A program made the translations under genes and the position numbers. Below the pieces are notes generated by a model. That model saw nothing but the letters and a program-made list of their open reading frames with translations, searched no databases and was not told the origin of the DNA. From assembly GCA_963377175.1 (NCBI GenBank), contig CAUJNA010001030.1, forward strand, positions 1 through 64,000: a DNA stretch of 64,000 nt, read 5' to 3'. This document shows positions 21,698-33,649 of this stretch, piece by piece. The stretch comes from Effrenium voratum (Eukaryota > Sar > Dinophyceae > Suessiales > Symbiodiniaceae). The first letter of the stretch is position 1. Each line of letters opens with the position of its first letter.

Positions 21698-24600
21698 GCA
21701 GAGCACGGCTTCTTCTCATACCCATTAACCCATTCCACCCATTCATACATTTCATGCACATTGCGTCACACTGCCCCCTGAAGCCCTCGGCTCTCAAGGC
21801 CGTCAAGGCCGCAGTCCCACCCTCTCCTCTGAACCTTGTGGCAGGGCATAATGCGTAGAATGTGACCGAGCTCCTTGTAACGTCAATCTCTGATTGATCC
21901 TTTCACATTCGAACATTTGAAGTATTGACCACATTTAGACGGAAGTATTTGCAAGCATGTTTTCCAGTTTCTTGTTCGCCTGCGTTCCATTCCCTTTCAT
22001 TTTTCTATTTCCTTTTTCATTCCCTTTTCCCCCTTTTTCTCTTGCGATACAGTACTTACATGTCCTCTCCATTCCTTTCAATTCCTTTCCATTCCTTTCC
22101 ATTCCTTTCCATTTCTGTTCCATTTTCTGCAGTGTCCCTCCCATTTCCCCATTTCCCTTCCAAGTTCAAAATTAGAAGTTCTCCAATTTTTAGAGCATCT
22201 GGCTGGTGGGATCCCTTGTTTTTTGGAATGTTTAGAACTTTTAGAATTGAACTATTGGAATTCTCAAAATCGGGGTCTGATTTTTTGAATTTTCAGAACT
22301 TTGGGATTCTGGCTGGCGGGTGGCAGGTGGGCTGTCGGTCTTTGGAAGCCGGAGGTCTAAACATTCACTTCTAGTTCTAAAAGCCAGGGGTCCCAGCGAC
22401 TCACAGCCATTCTAAAAAGCCAGTTAAATTTCAGACTCGGTTTTTATATGTCTTAGAATTCAATTTTACAAACTCTAAATCGTCTATATTTCGGCCCCTT
22501 CTAACAATTAATTTTTCACCCGCCCTCCCCCCCTGCCGTTTTGTGAACTTTCAACTGAATTCTCAAAATTGAAAAAAAGAGAAAGCGCCGAGGGTCTGAA
22601 ATTTAGATGTTTAGGTTGAACAAAGAAACAACAAAACATTCTAAGTTTTGGACCCCGATTTTAGATGTTTGCTTGAATTCAAATCTCACAAGTCTAAGAA
22701 TACTTTTTACAGACCTCAGGAGTCCATTTCAATTAAACAAACATCGCGCCCCCCCTGCTTCCTGGAGATGAACACTGTAGATGGCATGGGCGGTACGATT
22801 TTCACACAAAGCGGTGCGTAGTGACCTGTTCCCGCTTGCAAGGTGAAGGATTACTGGTTCTGGCTGGCAGTGCGGTGCCTCAGCGGATGCTCGACGGTGG
22901 CTTGGCTGACTCCTTAGCTGACTTCAGCATGGCTGCTGAAGTCAGAGTGGTCCTTTTTGGCACCTTCAAAAGGAAACCAACAGTTTTAGGTGTGCCAGTC
23001 ATTTTCCTCAAACAGGTAGTTCAAAAAGGGCCGCCCTGGCTGAAGTACGTTTCCATACCTCGCCCCAGCTGTAGTCCACACAGTTCCCAAAGTGACAGCT
23101 GCGCCGTGGTGTCCAAGCTGTAGCGCAACGTGGGCTGAATGGATCCTGAAAAATATCCCCGAACGGTCAGGCGTGACAGGGAGGTGGTGCTCTCTTTTCC
23201 GGCTGCGCAGGGCTGTTCTCTATATGATATCAAGCCACCAGAGATCCGTGTCAAATCAGACACAGAAACTCTTTCCCTAGCATGTTGGCCCCTGAATTAT
23301 CCATCAAATGCGACTAGATTAAGCTTAGCAAAAGGAGAAGCCTGTTTGACAAAAGCTACATGTTTGAAGCTGGCAGCCTTGTCGATCCATGTAAGGTTAC
23401 GAAACTAATCTTGTAGAGCACGGCTACTTAGTTCGCAACAGTTGGACCAACGCTAGTGCGGCTGCCAACAGCGCCGGACCATCTGTGGCCACGTCAGTCG
23501 CCTTCTTACCAACCACGCCAGTGCGTGTCGTGGGACGCCGAGGCCGGAGTTCAGGTTGTCGATCTGGAGCAGAAAGGCGGTAAAGCTCATCTTTCTCCAT
23601 TTCATCTGAGCAGCGAGCGGCCTGCGGTAGCTTCTTGCCCAGAGCATGTCGATCGGCTCAAGGTACTTCGCCGGCTCATGTTCAGCCACCGGCAGGTCGC
23701 GTGGGAACTCGCTAGCTTGTTCACGGTCGTAGTGGTTCTGTCCCAGTGCAGCGTGTGGCCGAGAAGGCAATCGATCATGCCACGCCCCGGCTTCGTGGCG
23801 TGCTTCAAAGCTCGTCCTTCACGCAGTTGCCGCCGCTATCCGGCTAGAGCCTCCTGAATTGCACTGGCAATGATGGAAGTGTAAGGGTCGATCGTGCGCT
23901 GCAAATTGAACAGCCTGTTAGCGGCGAGAGTACCGTCCTCGGAAAGGTGTAGGTCCAGCAAGAATGTAGGGGACGGGCCGAGAGTCTCTCAGACCCCCTT
24001 GGAGCTTGCGTATGGGCGAAGATCAGCAGGTCTCATGCGCGTTGATGTGGCAGCACCCACGCAATTGGGGGCTACTGCAGTTCAAATCAAATTTGTGAAA
24101 GAAGCCCAACAGTCACAAACATCAAGAGAGATCTCACGCAGAATCTCTGAATGCTTCGCCAGCGCAAACCCAAGATTCGCCCATGATGGAAGCAAGGGCG
24201 GCGTACGGTTGAAGAGCAAAGTCATTTGCTTGGAAGGAACCCTGGTCCGGACAACCAAATTGTGCAAGGTCCACGCCACGAAGGTCCGAGCAAAGAGGCG
24301 GTTTCACCTGAGAAACCAAGAGTCTATCTTTTGCTACCTGGTGAGAGGGAAACGCTTCAGCAAGACCCTGATGCAAGCAGTGTCCCAGCCTCGTTTGATT
24401 GTGCGCGTGCCTGCGTTTTGGTGGAGCTTGTGATTTTAAATTGCTTGGTTTTTGGGTGCTCTCCTTGTTCCGCGTAGTTTAATGATTGAAACGTTGGCAG
24501 GTCGCAGATCGCAAAGCCCGTAAATCCGTTGACTCTTGGAATCCACTGAAGGCTGGAGCTACTCAGGATCCGAGGCTACGTCCCCCGTTATTTGTAACGC

Positions 24601-27600
24601 TCGGCAGGCTTGCACGACTGTTTGTCCGGCTCTATAGTGAAGAGTATGCAAGGGCCCCTCTTTGTTCTTGTCGGATTGCTGCAACTCTTTCGTTTGAGTC
24701 TTCGAAAACCTTACAGCATGGACTTCTGGCTGCCTCTTGCTGTCGCCCGCGCAATAGGACTGCGTGTAACCAACCTGGCCGCTGTGATTGCATGCTGCCG
24801 CAGCTGCAGACCCAAAGGCAAGCGCGTCCGGCTTGCTGCTTTGGGCTTTGTTCTGCTCAGGCTCACTCGCGCGGGACAGACTGTCCAGCAGGGGTGCACC
24901 GCTGAAGAGAGAGAGTCCGGTGGCTGGGTCTCGAGCCGGAAAATCAACTACAATAGTCCGACCTGGCCCATCTTCTCGCTGCAGCACAAATGCTTCTTTC
25001 GCACTGGATTTGGAACGACAAGCTTCTTCGCGCCCGTGTCATTCTCGTAAAGATGCCTGAAAGTCGCGCCGTCTGCGTCCGTCAATCCCGCTCCATGATC
25101 AAGATGTAGGTCGGCAGCGTGGTCGGCCGAAGCTGCCGGGAGCAGACGCATCTGAGCCTGACTCTGCTCGGGTTGAGTCACTGGCGCATCATGGCGCGTT
25201 GCCGTTCTTGCATGATTGCGCGTGACAGTTCTTCTTGCACAGTCTGCAGTGACACATATTTTGGAACAGCTTCTTCTTGAGAAACCCGTTTGACCCGTCG
25301 GTCAATAGACTCGAGACGGTCTGCTAAAGGCCTCAGACAATCACCGCTCCCTCACCCCCTCTCCACGGGATCTTCTTGGTAGATAAAGGCGGTTGACGAA
25401 GCAGTGTCTCAGCGAGGCCGGTGAATTTTTGGCTTTCCCATGCCTCCCATGCCATGGCCGTGCATATTTAGATGAGTCGCATCTGACGAAACCATCCTGG
25501 GAATTGTGGCAGGATAGTATCAAGCCACTGCTGCGCGTCGCAGGCCTTGCTACATTGCTGAAAAGGACCAACGCAAGCAAAACCGTATCACCCCTCCCCC
25601 TGCACTGAGGCGGCGACCGTTTGGGGCGGCTTCGCCCTGCTCAACCAAGTGCATTCCGACGAGGCAAAATCAACTTGGGGAAGGTTCTGCTTTTTCCTGC
25701 CTTGCTTGCGCTGATGTCCAAGGTTGATTTGATGGTGTTTGTCATGTTTCTGTTGTTTTAATGTTCTGTTTTTTGAAGTTGTTTTGGGGAAACACTCAGT
25801 TCTCTCGCCATCTGATTCGGCGGGAAGGCCGCAGCGCGCACGAGAGCCATGTCCACGGCCACGGTCAGCCTCTACGCCGGGGTCATCCTGGGCCCGCAGG
25901 CTCCAGTATGGGCCACGCCAAAGACCCGCAGAAATTCCAAGCTTCCAATTCTCTTCTGCCATCCAATCCAAGTGCCGGAATATAGACGGGGATAATTACG
26001 ATCGGATGTCCAAAATTTATGGGCCGTTTGCGATCTTAGTCCTGAAATCTAAATGCCGGTATTTGGATTTCTACACACTGGTAATTGTTTTAGATTTCTA
26101 AATACCGGTGTTTAGATCCAGGACCCAATACAGATTTGCGGGGGACTTCCTGAAATCTACATACCGGTAATTAGACATTTAAACAAGGCGGTAGTTGGCG
26201 GGGATGCAGCTTTGACGGTTACGGAGTTGTTTGAAGGTTGAGTACAGTGGCATTGGCAGCCGGCGGCAGGGATGTTTTGGGATCCAAATGTCTTTGGCTT
26301 ATGTTCGGACGCGCATGCGCTTGAGCTTCGACAAAACACGTCAGCCTTACGGGTAGGGTTACGCTCGCCTGGGCTCGAGGCCACCAGCGCAGGATAAGCC
26401 TAAGCAACTTAATGAGGTAACCAAACAGGACATCCAAGAACTTTGCAAATAGTGGCCAGAAACTAGTAGGGGGGTGTCAAAAATATACATCCGGTTTTGA
26501 TTTGCTTCTTTGATCTGCCCATATCTGCCCTGAAGGCTGGAGGCTTGTTTGTTGATGACTCCGGCTTTCTTTTCCTCCTCCTCTCGGGCGCGCAACTGTG
26601 TACACTTTTCATGCTGCTCTTCCGGCTGCCAGACCTGTCGCAGCAGAAGCAGACGCAGACCGACCATGCAGTGCTCCAGACGCCCCATAGTAAAACTTTT
26701 TTCCCAAGGTTGGCGACAAAACCTGTGAGTGTGCGTCCGAGAGTGTTTTCTTTGTGCGTCTCCGGGAGTTCTGACTTGGCCTGCCTAGGACTTCCTGTCA
26801 CCCAGATTTGTTTGATATTGATGTTGGACCTTCCGAGACTGTTCTAAGTCTAAACATTGCAGGCGAAGGTCGGGATGATGAGCCTGATCATGGACCCAGA
26901 TGTGCGAAATCCAATTATTGCTTTGTTCTTAGCCTTGGCCTTCATTGCAGCGCTGGGTTCCACAGCTTTTGAGCACATGGTCCGCTTGGGGTATGGCCAG
27001 ATGAAGCAGAACCTCACATGGCTCCTGAGCTCGGTTCCAGCCATCCTCTTCGCGTGCCTTGTCCCAGCGCTTCGATCTCTCGTTGAAGGCCAGACGCTGC
27101 AGATTCTCGCGATGTTCCTGGGCGGCGCCAGCGCTTTGCTGTGTTTCGGCTCGAACTACATCTTGCTTGCGCTTGCGCTGTTTGGCGCGAGTGTCGCGGC
27201 CGGGATCGTGGACGGAAACACACCGGCCATGCTGGCCGATCGGAGCCAGGAGAAGTATGGCGGGACGACTCCTCAGTTGTGCAAGGGGACTATCCGTGAT
27301 TATTTCACGGGCGATGCTGGTATCTCCCTACACTCCCTAACTGTATGCGCATCTGAGAGCAAGCCTTGTCACTACATGAACGTGTTTGAGCCCCCCTCCT
27401 TTCGCTGCGTGGGGTTGAGCTTTTCACAAAGCTAAAGTTGGAATGACTAATGGTAACATGGTTGCATTTTAGTTCTTGCAAGAGCCGTAAGTGTAAGCCC
27501 TTGGCGCGAAACACCTGACACACTTCGACGTGCGAAGCGACAAAGCCACCGAAGAAAAACGTGGCGTTGTGCGTCGTGGTGAAGGCGCAGCGTTCCAAGA

Positions 27601-30309
27601 CAGCAAGATAGCAGTTTTCAGCCTTAGCTACGTGTCCACACTTGCCCACACCTCCCTGAAGCCACAATTCCCAACGTGCCAGCCCACAGTTTCCGGCGCT
27701 TTGCAACAAGTCCACACCTTTCCAAACCTATAGTTTGCAGCGTTAGCGCAATGCTCGATCCCTTTGTAGCCTTCAGAGAAGGCTCTTCCAGCGTCTACAC
27801 GCACGCAGCTGCCAGCGTAGTCGCATCTTCTGACTGTTCACCAGTTTGTTGCCCCCCCGCAAAAGCTCAAACCTCGAACGCTGAAGTAACGAAAGTTTTG
27901 TGGGTGAAATTTTAGGACCCCGAGCAAATTGAATGCAGTGTGTTGGGTGACCATTGTATTATATCCGCCGAAAGATCGGCGATGGAGTTTGCGAAGGAAG
28001 CTTTTGTTCCCTTCCACGAAAGATTCCCCGTCGGGTTCTTGGAGGCATCCCCAGCAAGCGCAAGTGACTGCTTTCACTTGACGCAGCTGCAAGCCTGCCA
28101 GCGCAAGCGAATTGCCTTTACTGTGTTTGCGAGTATAACTGCAGCAGCCGCGAAAGATTTGTGAAAGAAACTGTGTTCTCGCGAAGATAACATTTTCAAA
28201 AACAGAAAGATTGATCAACTGCCACGTGTTGTTGTTTCCAGTAGAAACGAGGCGCGTCGACCATGTGTGCTTTACAAAACTGGTCTGGATCTACGCGTTG
28301 GTGCTTTCACTCGTGGGACCGTGACAGCCTTAACAACATCTCACCCTTCACCCTGTCCAGACTTCCTGATTTTTCCCTCGATTCTCGGTAACGCATGTAG
28401 TCGCGAAAGACCAGTCTCAAGTTGCGTGCTAGAAGTCTGAGTACTGTTTCTTTTACTGGGAAAATATTAAGGATAAAAAGACAACAAAAGAGACAGAAAG
28501 ATAAGGAAGGTGCCAAAACATACACAAGAGGGGGAAAAGATAGCAAATATAGAACAAGATAGTAGAAGATAAAATGTCGTACGAAATCGTCAGACTTAGC
28601 ATCAGTATGAGCATCCTGGAACAACATAATAGTGCACAACAAACAAACGCTGGCAGAGACAAAGTAGCCAGCGTCCTGGAGCAGTGTGGCAGTGATTGTT
28701 GAAAGGGTACGCGACGACGCCATGACGGATACTCATTAATTTCCTCGTTACGTACCCACGTAACAAGATCCGCTTGCTCGTTGTGCACGCCCTCGTTACA
28801 CACCTTCGTTGCACACCTTCGTTGCACACCTTCGTTGCACACCTTCGTTGCACACCTTCGTTGCACACCTTCGTTGCACACCTTCGTTACCTTCGTCGCC
28901 GTTTCACACCTTCTTACCTTTGTCGCACGCCTGCGTTAGACACCTTTCGTTACGCACCGTACATTTTCGAGCCGCCTACTTAATTACATCCCCCTCGTTG
29001 CACACCCAGACACGCGCCCAGAGTTTGCATTTGGACAGCTGCGCAATAAGTAGGTGTTTGAACTTTCTGAATTCCTTAAGGGAAGAAGCCCCACATTGGG
29101 GAATCAGGATTTGACCTTTTCGAAGTTTTTTGAAATCGCGCAAGTAAAGAAACATCACTTTTGAGATTCGTTCTGAACTTTTTGAACTCCCCACTTTTGG
29201 GGCCCGGGGTTGCAAACTTTTCAATGTTTGGAACTTCCCAAGTACAGAAACATCACTGTTGGGGGGCCTGGGATTTTCAACCTTTTCATGTTTTTTGTTT
29301 TGTTGTCTGTGGCTGCCATTTTCTTTGCGCAGCTAAACTTTTTCAGGGCTGCTTTTTGTGAAGTGAAGTTTTTCGTTGGGCTTCCCAGTTTGCTTGTTTT
29401 GTGTGGCTCTCGTTTTTGCTGCGCGGCTGGCTTTTTTGAGGGCCCGTCACTGGCCTGCTTGGTCGGGATGCTTTTTCTTTTTGTGAAGCGGGATCTTTTT
29501 TTCTTGTTGCCCATGGCTGCAATCCCTTTGGTGCAGTTGGATCTTTTCAGGGCCTGTCGCTGGCATGCTTCGTCGGGCTGCTGATTTTCTCACATTGGGA
29601 TGTTTTTGTAGGGTGTGATTTGTTTGTTGTCCACGGCGGCGGGTTCTCTGTAATCTTGCTTGCGAAGAGCTGTTGCCTCAGGGAGGTGGGCGGGACACGC
29701 CTGACACCAGGCGGTGCTCAGCACACTGAGCGGGACATGCGGGATGAGCATCATAAGCAAAACAGATATAAAAAGACAAAAACAAAAACCAAATAAACTA
29801 ACAGATACAAACAAAGCTGCAAAAAGAAAAATATAAAGTCTTAAACAAAAGAACAGAACAAGATACTGTTTGAATTATTTTCCTTATCTTGTTTACCAAA
29901 GGATAGTTTCCTCAGTAGCTACTGCTAAGTGCGTTATATGCGCGGCGGAACATTATTGGGATCAACGCAGCTTTAACCCCTGATAAACCGACTTTTAGCA
30001 GCCATACTATCTCCTATTTCCAGGCCTTCTGGCTGCAAGCCTTCTTAGTGGCATCCCCTGCCAGAGCTGAGGACGGGCCAGGTGTTCGTTCTGTCCAATG
30101 TGGCTGATCAGATCGCTTTCGTTTTGGGCCCTGCTGCAGGCAGCATCGTTTGCCAGCACGCAAGCTTTCACGTCATGTGCCAAAGCTTTGGCGCGTGCAT
30201 GGTGCTGTATGCTTTGTTCTTGTCCCTGTTGACTTTGATGGAAAAGACACCGATTTCTAAATCTGGAAAGGACACAGGTGTGCCTTCTGAAGCCCCCAGT
30301 ACAAAGTGA
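21143..30309 (+). CDS. major facilitator superfamily transporter (SLC18/VMAT-like), multi-exon
   Basis: A twelve-helix type transporter assembled from exons at 21143-21697, 22843-22899, 25828-25899, 26536-26667, 26863-27263 and 30072-30309. The last four join in phase: LGPQ|AGGLFVDD rebuilds the GPxxGG motif of helix 5; TDH|AKVGMM and KYGG|TGQVF rebuild the loops. One short exon (about 20 codons between helices 4 and 5) was not found, so the model is incomplete. The protein begins with a hydrophobic signal-like segment (MPPLRNLLGLWAFLAISGTA), a Cys-containing luminal stretch, then helix 1 with VFLDLFMTTVLTPLAPTL. The overall pattern (D in helix 1, GRFIDG loop 2-3, GPxxGG, MSLIMDPDVRN loop 6-7) is like vesicular amine transporters, which exchange protons for organic cations, but the substrate here is unknown. 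Introns begin GC or GA. Confidence 0.8.
21698..22842. other. MFS intron with degenerate short-motif sequence
   Basis: Holds a CATTCCTTTC decamer cluster (22060-22115) and, from 22150 to 22750, diffuse recurrence of TTTAGAAnTTT / CTCAAAATn motifs. No gene seen. Same kind of cryptic simplicity recurs in other introns of the window. Confidence 0.6.
22843..22899 (+). CDS. MFS transporter exon (helix 4)
   Basis: After CTTGCAAG comes VKDYWFWLAVRCLSGCSTV, matching helix 4 of MFS proteins with the conserved Arg and Gly (R-x-L-x-G). The frame meets a stop at 22912-22914, so the donor must lie before it; GTG|GCTTGG (GC donor) fits. Only 19 codons, so identified by motif and phase. Confidence 0.5.
23894..24433 (+). 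pseudogene. LTR-retrotransposon pol fragment (integrase C-terminal region)
   Basis: The frame reads TPLELAYGRRSAGLMRVDVA, APTQLGATAVQ, then a helical stretch (SREISRRISECFASANPRF) and DGSKGGVRLKSKVICLEGTL followed by KLCKVHATKVRAK. This resembles the region after the integrase core in copia-like pol proteins, where a beta-barrel ends the domain. The sequence DGSKGGV with a following WLK/RLK recurs at 56.29 kb. Upstream 23.45-23.89 kb may hold more of it in shifted frames. It sits inside a transporter intron in the same orientation as the host gene. Confidence 0.45.
24559..25370 (-). pseudogene. gag-like fragment (minus strand)
   Basis: Minus-strand frames give a charged helix (ADRLESIDRRVKRVSQEEAV, QTVQEELSRAIMQERQRAMM near 25.3-25.19 kb), then SADHAADLHLDHGAGL (25.12 kb) and PARDPATGLSLFSGAPLLDS (24.93 kb). 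The first helix is heptad-like. This looks like an N-terminal gag-type protein broken by stops. Not assigned to a family. Confidence 0.3.
25828..25899 (+). CDS. MFS transporter exon (helix 5, motif C)
   Basis: Acceptor GGGAAG then AAARTRAMSTATVSLYAGVI and LGPQ, ending at a GC donor (CAG|GCTCCA). R-x-x-A-M-S and G-x-x-L-G-P are helix 5 hallmarks. Joins the next exon in phase 0 to complete GPQAGG. Confidence 0.7.
25980..26190. repeat. cluster of near-palindromes with (A/G)CCGGT core
   Basis: Three imperfect inverted repeats of about 20-26 bp lie within 140 bp: AAATCTAAATGCCGGTATTT (about 26045), TCTAAATACCGGTGTTTAGA (about 26097) and AATCTACATACCGGTAATTA (about 26154). They sit in the 637-bp intron between MFS exons. 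Confidence 0.6.
26536..26667 (+). CDS. MFS transporter exon (helix 6 and start of central loop)
   Basis: Acceptor TGAAG, then AGGLFVDDSGFLFLLLSGAQ and LCTLFMLLFRLPDLSQQK, ending near TDH at a GC donor (CAT|GCAGTG). The intron to the next exon is 195 bp. Confidence 0.75.
26863..27263 (+). CDS. MFS transporter exon (helices 7-10)
   Basis: Acceptor CATTGCAG, then AKVGMMSLIMDPDVRNPIIA opening helix 7, followed by helix 8 (LTWLLSSVPAILFACLVPAL), helix 9 (ILAMFLGGASALLCFGS) and helix 10 (ILLALALFGASVAAGIVDG) and loop PAMLADRSQEKYGG. Ends at GG with a GA donor (GACGAC). Confidence 0.85.
27264..30071. other. MFS intron, 2.8 kb, with a 13-bp minisatellite
   Basis: GA-AG intron. 27.3-28.7 kb is unassigned unique sequence. 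28793-28883 is the minisatellite. 29.05-29.60 kb shows diffuse CTTTTTGAACTT / TTTTTTGTGAAG repetition. No transposon coding was found. Confidence 0.6.
28793..28883 (+). repeat. 13-bp minisatellite, 7 copies
   Basis: CGTTGCACACCTT repeated seven times (first unit CGTTACACACCTT), followed by decayed CGTT-CACC motifs to about 28960. 13 is not a multiple of 3, so overlapping Cys/Asn/Arg-rich minus frames are artefacts. Confidence 0.95.
30072..30309 (+). CDS. MFS transporter last exon (helices 11-12)
   Basis: Acceptor GCTGAG, then (G)TGQVFVLSNVADQIAFVLGP, AAGSIVCQHASFHV, helix 12 (CMVLYALFLSLLTLM) and a short hydrophilic tail ending TGA at 30307-30309. Phase matches exon 26863-27263. Confidence 0.85.
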
Positions 30310-30718
30310 TTGCTGCCACACTCTTGGAACAAAGAGTGACGCGACAACTGAAGATTTGCATGCGTAGCATCGTAGCATGCAGTGATGCAGCTAGTCATGC
30401 AACTTGCTTGCCTTTCACAGAACTCAGCGGATCAAGAGTTCTGCCATTCCCTGCTTTGGCTGGCTTGGAGCCGTACGCGCGCAAGCCTAAATGTGGCGCA
30501 CCGGACGCAGAAGTTCCCTCGCTGCAGAAATAGTTCTTGCGCCTTTGCCAGCACTCTGCTACATGCGGCCAAGATGGTGACGGATGTCGCAGTCCTAGGC
30601 AGTCAAAGGCCCGCGCCGCTCAGGGTGGAGGCCAGCTTTCGAAGGTTGCAACCCATTGCGATGACAAGTCTGACAAGTCTCACAAGTGAGGAAACATTTT
30701 GGGGTCTCTTCCCAAGCC
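30310..30718. other. intergenic gap between the two host genes
   Basis: Only 409 bases separate the transporter stop from the sulfotransferase start, both on +. No TATA box or terminator-like signal was recognised. A TGACAAGTC-type triple repeat (GACAAGTCTGACAAGTCTCACAAGT) lies 40 bases before the ATG. Confidence 0.55.
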
Positions 30719-30843
30719 ATGGCCTTCAGCGCGCGCTTTGCGCTCGGGGGCTTGGGCCTCGCAGTGGCCTACGGTGCCTTCCACAGGTGGATCTGGGTCT
30801 GCCAATTCCGGGCGATGCCCGCGAACCGGGGCCCCTTCCCCAG
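30719..30843 (+). CDS. sulfotransferase exon 1 (signal anchor)
   Basis: ATG 30719 begins MAFSARFALGGLGLAVAYGA, a single hydrophobic helix, then FHRWIWVCQFRAMPANRGPF. Ends at AG before GCGTGA (GC donor); AG plus the first G of exon 2 makes Arg, and the two frames then run on without a stop. Confidence 0.65.
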
Positions 30844-33585
30844 GCGTGAGGGGGGAAGTTGGAGAGAAAGAGGGGCGATGAAAACAGACGAGTGAAAAGG
30901 GGGCAGAGCCCGACGCCCTCCAACGTTGCAAAAAGGACTGCGGAACCCACACCACACTGATGCAGTCGCGTGGGAAACCATCATGTGCAGTTCAACTATT
31001 GGTCATTTCCGATTCACGCAGGGGCACTTGTTTGGGCCCATTTTGTCGAGGATGCGCATTTTGTTCCCTGCTCCTCTTCGTGACTGACGGTGACGTTTCT
31101 AAGCCAACTTGCCAGGAGTTTTCCAAATGAAATCATGTTCCAAGCTCACACTGCCGAACGGTGTGCCCCAATGGCCGTCATGTTTACCCCCAAAGAGACC
31201 CTCCCGAATTGAAGCATGGAAGCTCCTTAGAGGGTCGTCAATCAGGACGTACTTGTCAAAGCTGCGTTTCGTCACGAATCAGCAGAAACCCGATTTCAAC
31301 AACATACTCGCACATGTCAGCTATGTTTCGCTTTTGAGCAGAAGGACAGATCAATTTGACGTTGCAGGTTGAGAAACCACGGGGCTGTTGCACACCTCTT
31401 TTCAAGTTGTTTAGCCCCCCCCCCCCCAGCACAGGCCTTGGCGCATGCTCTCCGCGCATGCGCTGACGCTGAGGCGGGCCGGCTTGGCTGCAAGGAAGCC
31501 TTCGCAGTTGCGGGGTGTAGAGGCTGTTGAGAACACCAACGAATCCCTTCCCCGCAATAAAAAAAGCACATGTTTACATAGCAACCTGTTCTTAAGGAAT
31601 CCAAAGCTGGTGTTGGGAAACTCAGCAGATGCATCGCTGAGCTGGCTACAGCTGAGATGGATTGGTCCTTCGCCCTCTTCGGGGGAGCGTACTGCCACAC
31701 GCAAACGTGCAGTGCGGTTTGAATGATCCACAGATGACACTCACGCACAGCCAAACTTGCAAGTGGCAGTGGCTAACCATCAACACCCCTTTTCCTGGTT
31801 TGGAGCGCCACGTAGACTGGGGTAAATCCCAATCTAGCCACTATTAATATATATATATATACACATGTATCAACATATATATATATATATGCATATAACT
31901 AATGGTAAAATGTGAGCCGACTCTTTTTTCAGCACTTGCCACTTGATTTGCGCCAAAAATGGGTAGCGGCCGCACAGACTTGCACGGTCAGGTCAATCCG
32001 GAAATTAATTCCAATTCAACATTTTACTTATCTCGTTTTTATGTTTGTGTTTCTCAGCTCTTGGTATGTCTCCTTTCTTTGGATTATTGACGCCATGAAA
32101 TTCAGAAGTCTCACAATTAGAGCAAGACAAAGACACGACAGCTGCAGATTATAGACCCTTCTAGATTACCACGATGGATTTCTTATCTCTTTCTCATTTT
32201 CCTTTATCACCCCCGCTCTTTTCTTGGAAGCAGAGGTTGGGTGACGGGAGGTAGAGACAGGAGAGAAGGTGCGAGAGGAAAGACCCATTGGCCATGGCAC
32301 GCTGTCTCCCGGGAGATGATCAGGATGGTAGCAGATGGGAAGAGATGGGTGGGTGAAGGCAACTTTCTCACTCTTTCGTGCTAAGCTCTTTCTCTTTTCC
32401 AAAAGTAGCTGTGTGTGGGATTGAGGCTTGACATGTCTCTCACTTACAGCATAGAATGGTGGTTGGGTGAAAGGATGGATTCCTTTGTTTCTCACGGTCG
32501 TTCTCTTCGACCATAAGATACAGCTCTGGAAATAATTTTGAGTAATATCTAATTTTCTATCATATGGCCTGTCATGTAGAGCCAATTAAAAATCACCATG
32601 AAAATAGTTAAGCGTCCTCTAGAAAGAGACAGAGATAGGATGGCAATATGCAGACGGTCGCCAAAATGAACTACATTGGGATGTGAACGCAGGTGGGGTA
32701 ATTTTCTTCCTTCCCCTCACCGCTCTATCATGGACGAGGGAAGGAGATAGATATGAGATGTGTGGTGTAGAGGCTTGACATGTCTTTCACCTACAGCGTA
32801 GAACGGTGGTTGGGTGAAAGGATGGACTCTTTCTTCTCTCACAGTCATTCTCTTCCCGCTGCAACCAGAAGATTCTCTTCCCGCTGCAACCAGAAGACAA
32901 AGCTCTGGAAATCAGAAAGGTAGGAAAGGCCAGAAATTCTACAGATAGAGGTATACAATATGAAATTATACAGGCGAGGAGAGAGGTGGCTCTTTTCCCA
33001 TCTTTTCACTCTGGTATCTCTTCGTTCATCAATCCGTCTTTATTACCAAAATCTAAAGTCTCATTTGATCTCGGACGGCCTGTTGATTTAGAATCCAATT
33101 AAAAAGCACCATGAAAATAGTTAAGCCTCCTCTAGAGAGAGACAGAGATAGGATAGTAATATGAAACGGATTCTATGTCAACAGAAAATAGACATGATAT
33201 CAGACGGTCGCCAAAATGAACGACATTGGGATGTGAAGGAAGGTGGGGTTCATTTTCTTCCTTTCCCTCACCGCTCTATCATGGACGAGGGAAGGATAGA
33301 TATGAGATAATATTATGAAAACAGAGTGAATAAATTTTGAAATTATGGAAACCATTGCAGTTATAGTTTCAATAATTTCATAAATTCCAACAAAAAACGA
33401 GCTATTTTAAGGAATTATTCAAAGTATTTAAGGGCTGCCGCGCAGTGTGCAGAAGGATTCCATGTGAAAACCGGACCCTGTCTTTGAAACCGCCTAGTCT
33501 GCAGCAGTCATGCGGACCACGTAATGAGGATGATGATGATGACGATGACGGTGACGATGACGCTGAAGTTGATGATGACGGCGAA

Positions 33586-33649
<64 letters not shown>

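Larger units (their letters stand above)
22900..25827. other. MFS intron(s) containing retroelement fragments and a missing exon
   Basis: Contains the pol fragment (23.89-24.43 kb, +) and the gag-like fragment (25.37-24.56 kb, -). The expected small exon between helices 4 and 5 should be here but I could not find it. The rest is unassigned. Confidence 0.5.

Noticed and set aside
24610..25050. 146-codon + frame with several hydrophobic stretches as the missing transporter exon
   Set aside because: It lacks the helix 4-5 residues expected, has no fitting splice sites, and the opposite strand reads better as a gag-like fragment.
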